NCBI RefSeq assembly: GCF_014268785.2
Contig: NZ_JABWRD020000001.1
Location: 2,183,001 to 2,247,000 of the forward strand
Source: Pseudomonas shirazensis
GTDB lineage: Bacteria; Pseudomonadota; Gammaproteobacteria; Pseudomonadales; Pseudomonadaceae
DNA length: 64,000 nt
Direction: 5' to 3'
A program made the translations under genes and the position numbers. The notes under the pieces were generated by a model, which did not search any database, had not been told where the DNA came from, and was given only the letters and a program-made list of their open reading frames with translations. Positions 28,031 through 36,397 of this stretch are shown here, piece by piece (positions within the stretch are counted from its first letter, which is position 1; every line of letters begins with the position of its first letter).

Positions 28031-28062
28031 AAAAAGGGCCCGCCGGTTACCCGACGAGCCCT
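28031..28062 (-). terminator. Rho-independent terminator of the LtaS-type gene
   Basis: On the minus strand AGGGCTCG, a loop, CGGGCCCT and TTTTTCATG follow the sulfatase stop by 20 bases. Confidence 0.85.
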
Positions 28063-28082
28063 TCACGGTGCCCCAGCGCGCC

Positions 28083-30158
28083 CTATTTGGGTGTGCCGTG
28101 GACCACGCCTGCGGTGTTGTCGAGCAGGCTCTTGGTAGCGGTCTGGATGTAGGCTTCGAGGTTTTTCAGCAGTTCGGGCTGATCCGGGCTTTCGATCAGT
28201 TCGGCCTTGAACTCGCTGCCCAGCTGGTAGCGGTACATGCGCGGGGTCATGTCCTTGGACTCGATCAGAATGCGGTCGCCCTTCACCAGGCCAACGATCT
28301 GCTCGCTGCCCGACGGTTTGATCATGCCCACACCCTGATCGCCTTCCGGCAGGTTGAGCAGGTCACGGCCCCAGCACTGATGACGGGTCTGACCACCCAG
28401 GCGGCCCATGATGGTCGGAACGATGTCGACCTGGGTACCGACGGTGTGGTCGACCGCACCGAATTTGTCCTGGATGCCCGGGCCGATCAGCAGCAGCGGC
28501 ACGTTGAAGCGGCCTAGATCGAGCTCGGTGACCTGCTGGTGGTTGCCAAAGCCGTGGTCGCCAACGATGACGAACAGGGTCTCCTTGAAGTACGGCTCTT
28601 TACGCGCCTTCTCGAAGAACTGGCCCAGCGCCCAGTCGGAGTAACGCATGGCGGTCAGGTGCTCGTCGAGACGGCCCTGGCCGGTCACAGGCTCTACCGG
28701 CAGGTCTTTTGGCAGCGCGTACGGGGTGTGGTTGGAAAGCGTCTGCAGCAAGGCGTAGAAGGGTTTCTTGCCGTAGTTTTTTGCCAGCTCCTCGGCGCCA
28801 CGGTCGAACATGTCCTGGTCGGATACCCCCCAAGTCGGGTCGGAGAACACCGGATTGACGAAGTCGTTACGACCGATAAAGGTGGTCATGCCCTGGTTGC
28901 CGAAGAAACCGGACTGGTTGTCCCAGGCAAAGTCGCCGTTGTAGACGTACACATCGTCGTAGTCGCGGGCACTGAGCAGCGCCGGCAGTCCGGACAGTTT
29001 GTGGCCACCCTCAGGGGTCTGCATCAGGTATTCGAAGCCCGGCAGGTTGGGGAAACAAGCCATGGTGGCAAACATGCCCTGATGGGTATGGGTGCCGTTG
29101 GAGAAGAAGCGGTCAAACAGCAGACCCTCCTTGGCCAGCTTGTCGAAGTACGGCGTGATGTTGTTGGGGCTGCCCAGCGCGCCCACCGAATGACCGGCGA
29201 AGCTCTCCATCAGGATCACCACGACGTTCTTGATCGGCAGGGTGCGCTCGGCTGGCGGTACGAAATCACGGCGGATCGCAGCTTCGTCGGCATCGACCAG
29301 GGTGTCGTGCGGTGTCAGCAGCAGGTCACGCACAGTTTGCTGCGCCACTTGCTGATCGAGCACTGGCTTCCAGACATTGGCGCGATCCTCACCGAAGCGG
29401 CTCTTGGCAGCGTCGATCAGGGTCAGCGTGCCATTGAGGCCCAGCTGGTTGATGAAGTTGGAGTCGGTGGTGAACGCGTCGCCCCAGCGCATTGGCGGGC
29501 CTTGGCGCAGGGTGCCACGGGCGGCAATCACGGCAATCAGCAAGATCACCATGAATACAGCCAGGCGGTAATACCAGGCCACAGGCGGGCGCGGGTTGCC
29601 GTGCAGCGCGCCGCTGGCAGGCCGGGTCAGCCGATCGATGCCTTTGAACAACAGGCTCAGCAGCCAGGTGCCGATCACCCAGGCGAGCAGATAGCGCACC
29701 ACCGGGAAACCGTACCAGAGCATGCTCAGGACGGTTTTCGGGTCTTCCTTGACGTACTGGAAGACCAGGCCGTTGAGGCGCTGGTGGAACTCGCGATAGA
29801 AGTCCAGCTCCATCAGGCCAAGGAACATGACCACGCTCGAGGCAATCGTCAGCCACACGCGGAATACACCACGCGCTGCCATCGCGGCCGGGCTGAGGAC
29901 CGCCAGCAGCAGCGGGATGCTCAGGTACACCACCACCCGCAGGTCGAAGCGCAGGCCATTGAGGAAGCCCTCGGCAACCGTGGAATACGGCGTATCGCCG
30001 ATCATGTCGCTGTTGTAGACCAGGAGGCCAAGGCGTACCAGGCTGAGCATCAGCATGATGACCAGGCCGCAGAGCAAGGTGTAGGCCAGGTGCGATTGCA
30101 GGGTCGGCGCGGAACGAACCGGCACGGCCCGTTGTTTCAAGGCATCCGTGTTAGCCAT
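28083..30158 (-). CDS. LtaS-type membrane sulfatase/phosphoglycerol transferase
   Basis: A 691-residue protein with five N-terminal membrane helices (to about residue 220) and a large periplasmic alkaline-phosphatase-like domain. Motifs include VVVILMESFAGHSVGALGSP (metal-binding Glu), the nucleophilic threonine in FSNGTHTHQGMFATMACFPN, VYNGDFAWDN and FVIVGDHGFGNHQQ. This is the architecture of lipoteichoic acid synthase and Gram-negative OpgB-like phosphoglycerol transferases. Which envelope glycan is decorated is not clear. The start is the ATG at 30158. A terminator follows. Confidence 0.9.
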   Translation of the reverse strand: MANTDALKQRAVPVRSAPTLQSHLAYTLLCGLVIMLMLSLVRLGLLVYNSDMIGDTPYSTVAEGFLNGLRFDLRVVVYLSIPLLLAVLSPAAMAARGVFRVWLTIASSVVMFLGLMELDFYREFHQRLNGLVFQYVKEDPKTVLSMLWYGFPVVRYLLAWVIGTWLLSLLFKGIDRLTRPASGALHGNPRPPVAWYYRLAVFMVILLIAVIAARGTLRQGPPMRWGDAFTTDSNFINQLGLNGTLTLIDAAKSRFGEDRANVWKPVLDQQVAQQTVRDLLLTPHDTLVDADEAAIRRDFVPPAERTLPIKNVVVILMESFAGHSVGALGSPNNITPYFDKLAKEGLLFDRFFSNGTHTHQGMFATMACFPNLPGFEYLMQTPEGGHKLSGLPALLSARDYDDVYVYNGDFAWDNQSGFFGNQGMTTFIGRNDFVNPVFSDPTWGVSDQDMFDRGAEELAKNYGKKPFYALLQTLSNHTPYALPKDLPVEPVTGQGRLDEHLTAMRYSDWALGQFFEKARKEPYFKETLFVIVGDHGFGNHQQVTELDLGRFNVPLLLIGPGIQDKFGAVDHTVGTQVDIVPTIMGRLGGQTRHQCWGRDLLNLPEGDQGVGMIKPSGSEQIVGLVKGDRILIESKDMTPRMYRYQLGSEFKAELIESPDQPELLKNLEAYIQTATKSLLDNTAGVVHGTPK

Positions 30159-30309
30159 GAATGGGGAGATCCTAGGAGTTTGCGGGAAGGCGACAGCGCC
30201 CATAAGCCCTGCCAGCGGTCGTGGCGATAGGGCAAACGCGGCATTGTGCGGCGCGGATTCTGGTTAATCCAGTGTGAAAATTGTGTCACGAAGCGGCGAC
30301 TGCGCAGTC

Positions 30310-30331
30310 AGCCCCGCGCTGGCACGGGGCT
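30310..30331 (-). terminator. Stem-loop after PLDc_N gene
   Basis: AGCCCCG and CGGGGCT pair across an eight-base loop, 18 bases beyond the minus-strand stop at 30349. No U tract. Confidence 0.35.
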
Positions 30332-30348
30332 GCTCCTGGTCGATCAGG

Positions 30349-30540
30349 TCAGACGCGCACGTTACCGCGCGGCCCAGCGATGGCCCAGATGATCAGACCC
30401 ACTACCGGCAGTACCAGAATCAGCAGGATCCAGAGCAGTTTACTGCCAGTGGACCCGCCGCTTTTGACCACGTTGATGATCGCCCAGATATCCAGGGCAA
30501 GAATGATCAGGCCGATCAGGCTGTTGAATGTCGATCCCAT
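30349..30540 (-). CDS. Small membrane protein with PLDc_N domain
   Basis: A 63-residue protein from the ATG at 30540 (MGSTFNSLIGLIILALDIWA). Two hydrophobic helices surround VVKSGGSTGSKLLWILLILVLPVVGLIIWAI, the pattern of the PLD nuclease N-terminal family, in which this segment often stands alone without any phospholipase domain. It is followed by a basic tail. Function unknown. Confidence 0.8.
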   Translation of the reverse strand: MGSTFNSLIGLIILALDIWAIINVVKSGGSTGSKLLWILLILVLPVVGLIIWAIAGPRGNVRV

Positions 30541-30664
30541 GCAGATACTCCCCATAAAGTCATGTCCGGTGAGCATAGTCGCCTATCACGTCGATAGAAG
30601 GGAATCCTTGGCGAGCAGGCGCGGTCACTGCTTAGACTGCTTCATCCATTGCCCAGAGGTTCGC

Positions 30665-31615
30665 ATGCCCCCCGCTCACACCGACAGCGCCGTCGACAGC
30701 CCGACCGTTTCCCGCCTGTTCAGTAGCCTGCGCCAGCATGCGCAGGCGTCGCCGTGGCTGAGCGCCGGCCTGGGGCTGGCCTTGCTGGCCATCCTCGGCT
30801 TGCTCGGCGCCAGCATGTGGAATGCGGTCAATGGCGATCACTCGGAGAACCTGCACCTGGCTGTGCTCGGTGGCCTCGCCGGCTTTGGCGCGACGGCACT
30901 GGGTGCGGTATTGGCGGTGGTGCTGCGCGATGTCAGCTCGCGTAGCCAGGATGTGATGCTCGGCTTTGCCGCCGGCATGATGCTCGCGGCCAGTTCGTTC
31001 TCGTTGATTCTGCCGGGGCTGGAAGCAGCCCGGGAGATTACCGGCAACGGCGCAGCAGCAGCGTTGACCGTGGTGGTCGGCATGGGCCTGGGCGTGTTGC
31101 TGATGCTCGGCCTGGACCGCTTCACCCCGCATGAGCACGAAACCGTCGGCCGGCAAGGGCCGGAGGCCGAGCGGATAAATCGGGTGTGGCTGTTTGTGCT
31201 GGCAATCACCCTGCACAACCTGCCCGAGGGCATGGCCATCGGCGTCAGCTTCACCAATGGCGACATGGCTGTCGGCCTGCCGCTGACCAGCGCCATTGCC
31301 ATTCAGGATATCCCCGAAGGCCTGGCAGTCGCCCTGGCCCTGCGCGCGACCGGGCTGTCGAACTTCAAAGCGGCGATGGTTGCCGTGGGCTCGGGCTTGA
31401 TGGAACCGCTAGGCGCGGTGATCGGCCTGGGCATCTCTACCGGCTTTGCCCTGGCCTACCCGATCAGCATGGGCTTGGCGGCTGGCGCGATGATTTTTGT
31501 GGTGTCCCACGAAGTGATCCCCGAAACCCACCGCAATGGCCACCAGACTTCGGCAACGCTGGGCTTGATGGGCGGTTTTGCGGTGATGATGTTTCTCGAT
31601 ACCGCGCTGGGTTAA
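30665..31615 (+). CDS. ZIP-family metal transporter
   Basis: Inner-membrane importer of divalent metals (zinc, possibly iron or manganese) with 316 residues and about eight helices from the ATG at 30665. The metal-site motifs are ITLHNLPEGMAIGVS and IAIQDIPEGLAVALA; the second normally reads HNIPEG, so the first His is replaced by Gln here. A cytoplasmic loop has the usual short His segment (TPHEHETVGRQ). Its stop codon sits inside a hairpin shared with the convergent neighbour. Confidence 0.9.
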   Translation: MPPAHTDSAVDSPTVSRLFSSLRQHAQASPWLSAGLGLALLAILGLLGASMWNAVNGDHSENLHLAVLGGLAGFGATALGAVLAVVLRDVSSRSQDVMLGFAAGMMLAASSFSLILPGLEAAREITGNGAAAALTVVVGMGLGVLLMLGLDRFTPHEHETVGRQGPEAERINRVWLFVLAITLHNLPEGMAIGVSFTNGDMAVGLPLTSAIAIQDIPEGLAVALALRATGLSNFKAAMVAVGSGLMEPLGAVIGLGISTGFALAYPISMGLAAGAMIFVVSHEVIPETHRNGHQTSATLGLMGGFAVMMFLDTALG

Positions 31616-31625
31616 CCCCAGCGCG
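31603..31625. terminator. Hairpin over the ZIP stop codon
   Basis: CGCGCTGGG and CCCAGCGCG pair perfectly around TTAAC, which contains the TAA stop. Convergent gene on the other side. No U tract. Confidence 0.45.
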
Positions 31626-31636
31626 CGGTCCCCGGC

Positions 31637-32167
31637 TCAGACGTGGACGGCAACCTTCAAGGCTTCCAGGGCCGGCTCGACCCTGATATTCAATTGCTGA
31701 CCCAGCTCCAGCACCCGCGCCAGGTCATGCTGGCCAACCATGACCATCTGCAGCTCCTCGTCCAGTAACTGGCTGAAGTTGAGCAGTACATAACCACCGG
31801 CTTCCTTGTTCAAGGCAGCCATCTGCACCTGAATGCGGTTGAGCGCAGTCAGCGCCTCGGTCTTGGCCAGTTGTTTGGGCTTGAGGTTGAGGGCGACGCT
31901 GCTGTCGAACGACTCGCTGATCGCCTGGAACAGCTCCTGATAGCTGTCACCGATGAACACCACCGTCTCCGGCAAACTGCCGAGCACGATCCACTCGCCC
32001 AGCGGCATCGGGTAGCTGTCGTCGTAGTTGATGTCTGGGTTGGCAGCGAGGAATGCGGTGGGGTCGGCGTAGGCCTGAGCGGCCTCGTCGGCAATGCGCT
32101 CGATCTCGTCATCGGGCATGCAGCCGGCACCGATGAGGCTGATGAATTCGCGCAGTTGGTCTTTCAT
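31637..32167 (-). CDS. Conserved-looking protein of unknown function
   Basis: A 176-residue soluble, acidic protein from the ATG at 32167 (MKDQLREFISLIGAGCMPDD). No membrane segments. It has regular alpha/beta composition with motifs PLGEWIVLGSLPETVVFIGDSYQELF and LLNFSQLLDEELQMVMVG. It lies 59 bases downstream of the ankyrin gene on the same strand and may be co-transcribed. I do not recognise the family. Confidence 0.7.
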   Translation of the reverse strand: MKDQLREFISLIGAGCMPDDEIERIADEAAQAYADPTAFLAANPDINYDDSYPMPLGEWIVLGSLPETVVFIGDSYQELFQAISESFDSSVALNLKPKQLAKTEALTALNRIQVQMAALNKEAGGYVLLNFSQLLDEELQMVMVGQHDLARVLELGQQLNIRVEPALEALKVAVHV

Positions 32168-32226
32168 GTGGGGGCTCTGCAAGGTGAAAAATGTCACCAA
32201 GGATAGCCGCAAACGCCCCCTGAGGG

Positions 32227-32748
32227 TTAGCCGGCGAGCGCCTGCAAGCGTGCTGCGGTGTCGGCCGCACCCATGGTCTGCGCTGCTGCCAGGGCGTTGG
32301 CACCGCGCACATCCTGGCGTACCGGGTCTGCGCCCTTGGCCAGCAGGAACTCAAGAATTTCGCTGCGGTTGAACATTGCCGCCAGCATCAACGCCGTACG
32401 CCCATCAGCAGCGGCGGCATCCACCGGCACTCCATGCTCGATCAGCAACTCGATCATCGGCAGGTCACCCTTGAACGCCGCGCCAGCAATCGGCAACTGG
32501 CCGTTGTCGTTGGCAATCAGCGGATCGGCGCCGTGCTCGAGCAGCACGCGCACGGCCTGATGATGGCCGTGGTAGCTGGCAAGCATCAGCAGGGTATCGC
32601 CCTTGTGATTACGCAGGTTGACCGGCAAGCCGCTGTCGAGCAGGCGCCCTAACATGTCGGCGTCGCCACGGCGGGCGCGGTCGAACACCTCGTCGGCAAA
32701 TGCGGCTGCTTCATCGTCATTCATGGTGGCGGGCTGTTGGTCGGACAT
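32227..32748 (-). CDS. Ankyrin-repeat protein
   Basis: A 173-residue protein from the ATG at 32748, preceded by AGGAGGTTACAG. Four ankyrin repeats cover residues about 45-165; examples are KGDTLLMLASYHGHHQAVRV and DGRTALMLAAMFNRSEILEF. No signal peptide is evident. In pseudomonads similar AnkB proteins sit next to catalase genes, but none is present here. Likely a protein-binding role. Confidence 0.9.
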   Translation of the reverse strand: MSDQQPATMNDDEAAAFADEVFDRARRGDADMLGRLLDSGLPVNLRNHKGDTLLMLASYHGHHQAVRVLLEHGADPLIANDNGQLPIAGAAFKGDLPMIELLIEHGVPVDAAAADGRTALMLAAMFNRSEILEFLLAKGADPVRQDVRGANALAAAQTMGAADTAARLQALAG

Positions 32749-32850
32749 CTGTAACCTCCTGGCAAAATGGATGGCCCAAGTGTTGGTCAGGCACTGCCAG
32801 TGGGTCAAAGGTTCAGATTCTATAGGGGCAAGAGGCTGCGGCTATGACCT

Positions 32851-32892
32851 TGCAAAATGCACTGTGCAAATTGCATGACCTTGCACACTGCA
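32851..32892. repeat. Phased TGCA array upstream of DUF3509 gene
   Basis: TGCA occurs at 32851, 32858, 32865, 32872, 32882 and 32889, with steps of 7, 7, 7, 10 and 7 bases. It includes the palindrome TGCACTGTGCA (32858-32868) and two exact copies of ATGACCTTGCA 31 bases apart (32844 and 32875). It lies about 70-110 bases upstream of a sigma-54-like promoter, where an enhancer-binding activator would bind. Confidence 0.6.
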
Positions 32893-32958
32893 CGAGGCGC
32901 AAAATCAAAAATAGGTTCAAGCTGCTGATTTTAAAGGGATTTTTTACATGGCAAAAGC

Positions 32959-32973
32959 TGGCACGGTCACTGC
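32959..32973 (+). promoter_or_regulatory. Sigma-54-like promoter for DUF3509 gene
   Basis: TGGCACGGTCACTGC matches the sigma-54 consensus TGGCACG-N4-TTGC at all positions but one (C for T), with exact GG-GC spacing. Transcription would start near 32985, leaving a 34-base leader before the ATG at 33019. Confidence 0.65.
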
Positions 32974-33018
32974 AACCATCAACTCAACGTCTGCACACAC
33001 ATTCAGCCAGGAGTTGAT

Positions 33019-33291
33019 ATGGACCTTATCCAGCAAAAATTCGCCTCGGTCTTTTCCGCCTACTCGGTCAACACTCAGCCACGCCCTGACGGCGGTATCC
33101 TGCTGACCCTGCGTGCTGCCGATGGCAAGGTTACCCGCCGTGTACTGACCTATGGTCAAATGCACAGTGCCGAGCAGCTGTCGTGGGCGATAAGCGCTAT
33201 CCGCCGCGACCTGGCTGAACAAGCCAGCGAACTGCCGGTGATCAACATGCTGCAAAGCCAGCAGCGCTTTGCACTGCCGACTTATCGCTAA
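33019..33291 (+). CDS. DUF3509 family protein
   Basis: A 90-residue soluble protein of the Pseudomonas DUF3509 family: MDLIQQKFASVFSAYSVNTQ, then KVTRRVLTYGQMHSAEQLSW and the IRRDLAE helix. The family has no assigned function that I know. The ATG at 33019 follows CAGGAG. A sigma-54-like promoter and a phased TGCA array lie upstream, so expression is probably conditional. Confidence 0.85.
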   Translation: MDLIQQKFASVFSAYSVNTQPRPDGGILLTLRAADGKVTRRVLTYGQMHSAEQLSWAISAIRRDLAEQASELPVINMLQSQQRFALPTYR

Positions 33292-33359
33292 GCAAAAAGC
33301 ACCTCCGCGAAGCTGATCCTGCACAGCCTGTTCAGGCTTTACAGGAGCAGCCTTGCAGC

Positions 33360-33386
33360 GCTGGCGAGGCCGCAATCCTCGCCAGC
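33360..33386. terminator. Hairpin between DUF3509 and cupin genes
   Basis: GCTGGCGAGG and CCTCGCCAGC form a perfect 10-pair stem with a seven-base loop, eight bases before the cupin stop. Symmetric, no U tract. Confidence 0.45.
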
Positions 33387-33394
33387 ACTATCCT

Positions 33395-33931
33395 TCAGAG
33401 TTCGTCCATCCCCAAAAATTCCCTTGCTGCCAGATCCCCGGTGAATTGTGCTTGGACGCCTTGCTGATCGCGGAACAATCGCGCCGCCAGGCAAAACGGC
33501 GAGTCACCCAGATCAATCCAGCGTCGCGTCTGTGCCGGCACGTACAACACATCGCCCTTCTCGCATACCACCGTAAAAACAAATTCGCCTAGACGCAGAG
33601 CCACTTGAGCACGTCCGCTGATAACGGCGAACAGCTCGTCGCTGCTGTGCACATGCTCGTCGCGCAGGTCTATCTGCGACTCGACGGCACCTTCCTGATT
33701 GAGCAGGCTGACCGCGCTGAAACCGTTGGCGGTCAGCAACTGATCGAGCGGCTCACGCCAGGCATCGAGCACCTGATCATCCGGCGTACCTGGACGGATA
33801 CGTACATCTGCAGGTTGCCGGGCAAAATGCACGCCGTGCTCGGCCAAGGTGGCGGCGATGTCGTCGTGGTGGGTCAGAACCTTGTTCGGCTGGCCGGGGC
33901 TGGAGGGGTGGAAAACACTGAGGATGCTCAT
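33395..33931 (-). CDS. Acireductone-dioxygenase-like cupin, one metal ligand altered
   Basis: A 178-residue cupin resembling acireductone dioxygenase of the methionine salvage pathway. Three metal ligands are present in HVHSSDE (H-x-H-x3-E). The fourth ligand, normally the His in P-A-G-T-x-H-W-F-D, is Arg in VPAQTRRWIDLG. The ATG at 33931 overlaps the stop of the MFS gene upstream on the same strand, so the pair is translationally coupled. No other methionine salvage gene is nearby. Activity as a dioxygenase is therefore doubtful. Confidence 0.75.
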   Translation of the reverse strand: MSILSVFHPSSPGQPNKVLTHHDDIAATLAEHGVHFARQPADVRIRPGTPDDQVLDAWREPLDQLLTANGFSAVSLLNQEGAVESQIDLRDEHVHSSDELFAVISGRAQVALRLGEFVFTVVCEKGDVLYVPAQTRRWIDLGDSPFCLAARLFRDQQGVQAQFTGDLAAREFLGMDEL

Positions 33932-35100
33932 CAAGGGCTGTTCCTGCTATCGGTCATTCGAGTGGCAATGATACCGGCTGCGGCGAAGGCTGCGACGCTG
34001 GCCATACCAAAGGTGAAGTTGGGGCCCAGCAGGTTCCAGCTGTAGCCCGCGTACAAGGCGCCAAGCGCGCCGCCAGTGCCGGACAGCGCCGCATACAGCG
34101 CCTGGCCCTGGCCTTGCTGACGGGCGCCGAAGCTGGCCTGGACGAAGGCGATCGAGGCGGCATGGAAGCAGCCGAAGGTGGCCGCGTGGAGCAACTGCGA
34201 AACGATCAGCACGCCAGCATGGTCGGCCAGACTACCTAACAGCAGCCAGCGCAAGCCGGCCAGAACAAAGCTGACCAGCAGCACCTGGCGCACCGAGAAG
34301 CGCGCGAACAACCGGCTCATGGCCATGAACATCAACACTTCCGCAACAACCCCGAGTGCCCACAGCAAACCGATGCTGCCGCGGCTGTAGCCCAGATGCT
34401 CCAGGTGCAGGGTGAGGAAGGTGTAGTACGGGCCGTGGCTGAGCTGCATCAACGCCACGCACAGGTAAAAGGCAATCACCCCCGGCGCCAGCAGCTGGCG
34501 GCCGAAACCCCCTGCCCTGCTGCGTTCGGCGTTCTCCACCGGCTGGGCGTTAGGCACCCACAGACTGGCGCCGAAAATCCCGGCCATGATCGCCACCAGC
34601 GCCAGCGGGTAGATATCCAGGCTCAACCATTCAAACAACTGGCCCAGGCCCACCACCGCCAGGATGAAGCCGATCGAGCCCCACAGCCGCACCTGGCTGT
34701 AGCGCGAGGTCTGGCCATGCAGGTGAGCCAGCGTAATCACCTCGAACTGCGGCAGTACCGCGTGCCAGAAGAACGCATGAAGGGCCATCACCAGCGCCAG
34801 CCAGGCGTAGCTCTTGCCGAAGAAGATCAACGAGAAACTGGCCAGGGTCGCCAGCGCGCCGAGGCGCACGATCAGCAACCTTTGACCGCTGCGATCACCC
34901 AGCCAACCCCACAAGTTGGGCGCCACGCAGCGCATCAGCATGGGGATCGCGACCAACTCGCCGATCCGCGCCGGAGAAAATCCCAGATGATCGAAATACA
35001 GCGCCAGAAACGGCGCAGTAGAGCCGAGCAATGCGAAGTAACAGAGGTAGAAACTGGACAGGCGCCAGTACGGGATGGGCGGCATGGGCGGGGTCGTCAT
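33931..35100 (-). CDS. MFS transporter (HcaT/MFS_1-like)
   Basis: A 389-residue major facilitator with about 12 helices. The N terminus PYWRLSSFYLCYFALLGSTA and motif NLWGWLGDRSGQRLLIVRLG resemble the 3-phenylpropionate permease (HcaT) group. It is coupled to the cupin gene by a one-base stop/start overlap and lies 48 bases downstream of aroC on the same strand. Substrate unknown. Confidence 0.88.
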   Translation of the reverse strand: MTTPPMPPIPYWRLSSFYLCYFALLGSTAPFLALYFDHLGFSPARIGELVAIPMLMRCVAPNLWGWLGDRSGQRLLIVRLGALATLASFSLIFFGKSYAWLALVMALHAFFWHAVLPQFEVITLAHLHGQTSRYSQVRLWGSIGFILAVVGLGQLFEWLSLDIYPLALVAIMAGIFGASLWVPNAQPVENAERSRAGGFGRQLLAPGVIAFYLCVALMQLSHGPYYTFLTLHLEHLGYSRGSIGLLWALGVVAEVLMFMAMSRLFARFSVRQVLLVSFVLAGLRWLLLGSLADHAGVLIVSQLLHAATFGCFHAASIAFVQASFGARQQGQGQALYAALSGTGGALGALYAGYSWNLLGPNFTFGMASVAAFAAAGIIATRMTDSRNSP

Positions 35101-35148
35101 GTACTGCCGTTGGCGGCCCGTACGCAGGCCGCCCGTGGCGAGCGAAAT

Positions 35149-36240
35149 TTACAGCTGGCGCAGGACCGGCGTCGTAACCTGCACATCGGCGTTTTGCGCG
35201 CGGTGGCGCAGCAGATGGTCCATCAGCACCAGGGCCATCATCGCCTCGGCGATCGGCGTGGCGCGGATGCCGACACAAGGGTCATGGCGGCCTTTGGTGA
35301 TGACTTCAACCGGATTGCCATGGATGTCGATCGACTGGCCTGGGGTGGTGATGCTCGATGTCGGCTTCAAGGCCAGGTGGGCGACAATCGGCTGGCCCGA
35401 GGAGATCCCGCCGAGAATGCCGCCGGCATTGTTGCTGAGGAAGCCTTGCGGGGTCAGCTCGTCACGGTGCTCGGTGCCGCGCTGGGCGACGCTGGCAAAG
35501 CCGGCGCCGATTTCCACGCCTTTGACCGCGTTGATGCTCATCAGCGCGTGGGCAAGTTCGGCATCGAGGCGATCGAAGATCGGCTCGCCCAGGCCAGGCA
35601 TGACGCCTTCGGCAACCACGGTGATCTTGGCCCCGACCGAGTCCTGGTCGCGGCGCAGCTGGTCCATGTAGGCCTCGAGCTCCGGTACTTTGTCCGGGTC
35701 GGGGCTGAAGAAGGCGTTGTCTTCGACGCTGTCCCAGCTCTTGAACGGGATTTCGATCGGGCCGAGCTGGCTCATGTAGCCGCGCACGGTGATGCCAAGG
35801 CCGGCCAGGTATTTCTTGGCGATTGCTCCTGCCGCTACGCGCATGGCCGTTTCGCGGGCCGAGCTGCGGCCGCCGCCACGGTAGTCACGCTCACCGTATT
35901 TGTGGTGATAGGTGTAGTCGGCATGGGCCGGGCGGAACAGGTCCTTGATCGCCGAGTAGTCCTTGGACTTCTGGTCAGTGTTGCGGATCAGCAGGCCGAT
36001 CGAGCAGCCGGTGGTGCGCCCTTCGAACACGCCGGAGAGGATTTCGACTTCGTCCGGCTCCTGGCGCTGGGTGGTGTGACGGCTGGTGCCAGGCTTGCGC
36101 CGGTCGAGGTCGCGCTGCAGGTCGGCCTGGGAGATTTCCAGACCTGGCGGACACCCATCGACAATGGCGACCAACGCCGGGCCATGGCTTTCGCCAGCGG
36201 TGGTAACAGTGAACAGCTTGCCGTAGGTATTGCCGGACAT
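35149..36240 (-). CDS. aroC: Chorismate synthase
   Basis: Converts 5-enolpyruvylshikimate-3-phosphate to chorismate, using reduced FMN. It has 363 residues, full length. Signatures: [20 protein letters not shown] at the start, [40 protein letters not shown] and the C-terminal [17 protein letters not shown]. The conserved FMN-binding His and catalytic Asp regions are intact. It may be the first gene of aroC-MFS-cupin. Confidence 0.98.
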   Translation of the reverse strand: MSGNTYGKLFTVTTAGESHGPALVAIVDGCPPGLEISQADLQRDLDRRKPGTSRHTTQRQEPDEVEILSGVFEGRTTGCSIGLLIRNTDQKSKDYSAIKDLFRPAHADYTYHHKYGERDYRGGGRSSARETAMRVAAGAIAKKYLAGLGITVRGYMSQLGPIEIPFKSWDSVEDNAFFSPDPDKVPELEAYMDQLRRDQDSVGAKITVVAEGVMPGLGEPIFDRLDAELAHALMSINAVKGVEIGAGFASVAQRGTEHRDELTPQGFLSNNAGGILGGISSGQPIVAHLALKPTSSITTPGQSIDIHGNPVEVITKGRHDPCVGIRATPIAEAMMALVLMDHLLRHRAQNADVQVTTPVLRQL

Positions 36241-36397
36241 GGACGCTCCGCGAAATCAGCCTGAATGGGGTGCAGCGGGCAGTATACGGAAAGCAGCCGC
36301 CTTGCGACGAGTCTGCGGGCTGATTTGTTGCCTGCAGCGGCCAGAACCTTCGTCAGAGCGCTGGGTCAAACCCTCAACTCACTACGAAGCCCTGCCC

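Noticed and set aside
28539..30230. 563-codon plus-strand ORF
   Set aside because: Antisense to the LtaS-type gene; low-complexity His/Gln/Val translation, no motif.
32844..32892. Short repeated units, considered as CRISPR
   Set aside because: Units of 4-11 bases and no spacer/repeat structure or cas genes; better explained as protein-binding sites.
34396..36264. 622-codon plus-strand ORF
   Set aside because: Runs antisense through the MFS gene and all of aroC; His/Arg/Gln-rich translation without domain character, a common shadow in high-G+C DNA.
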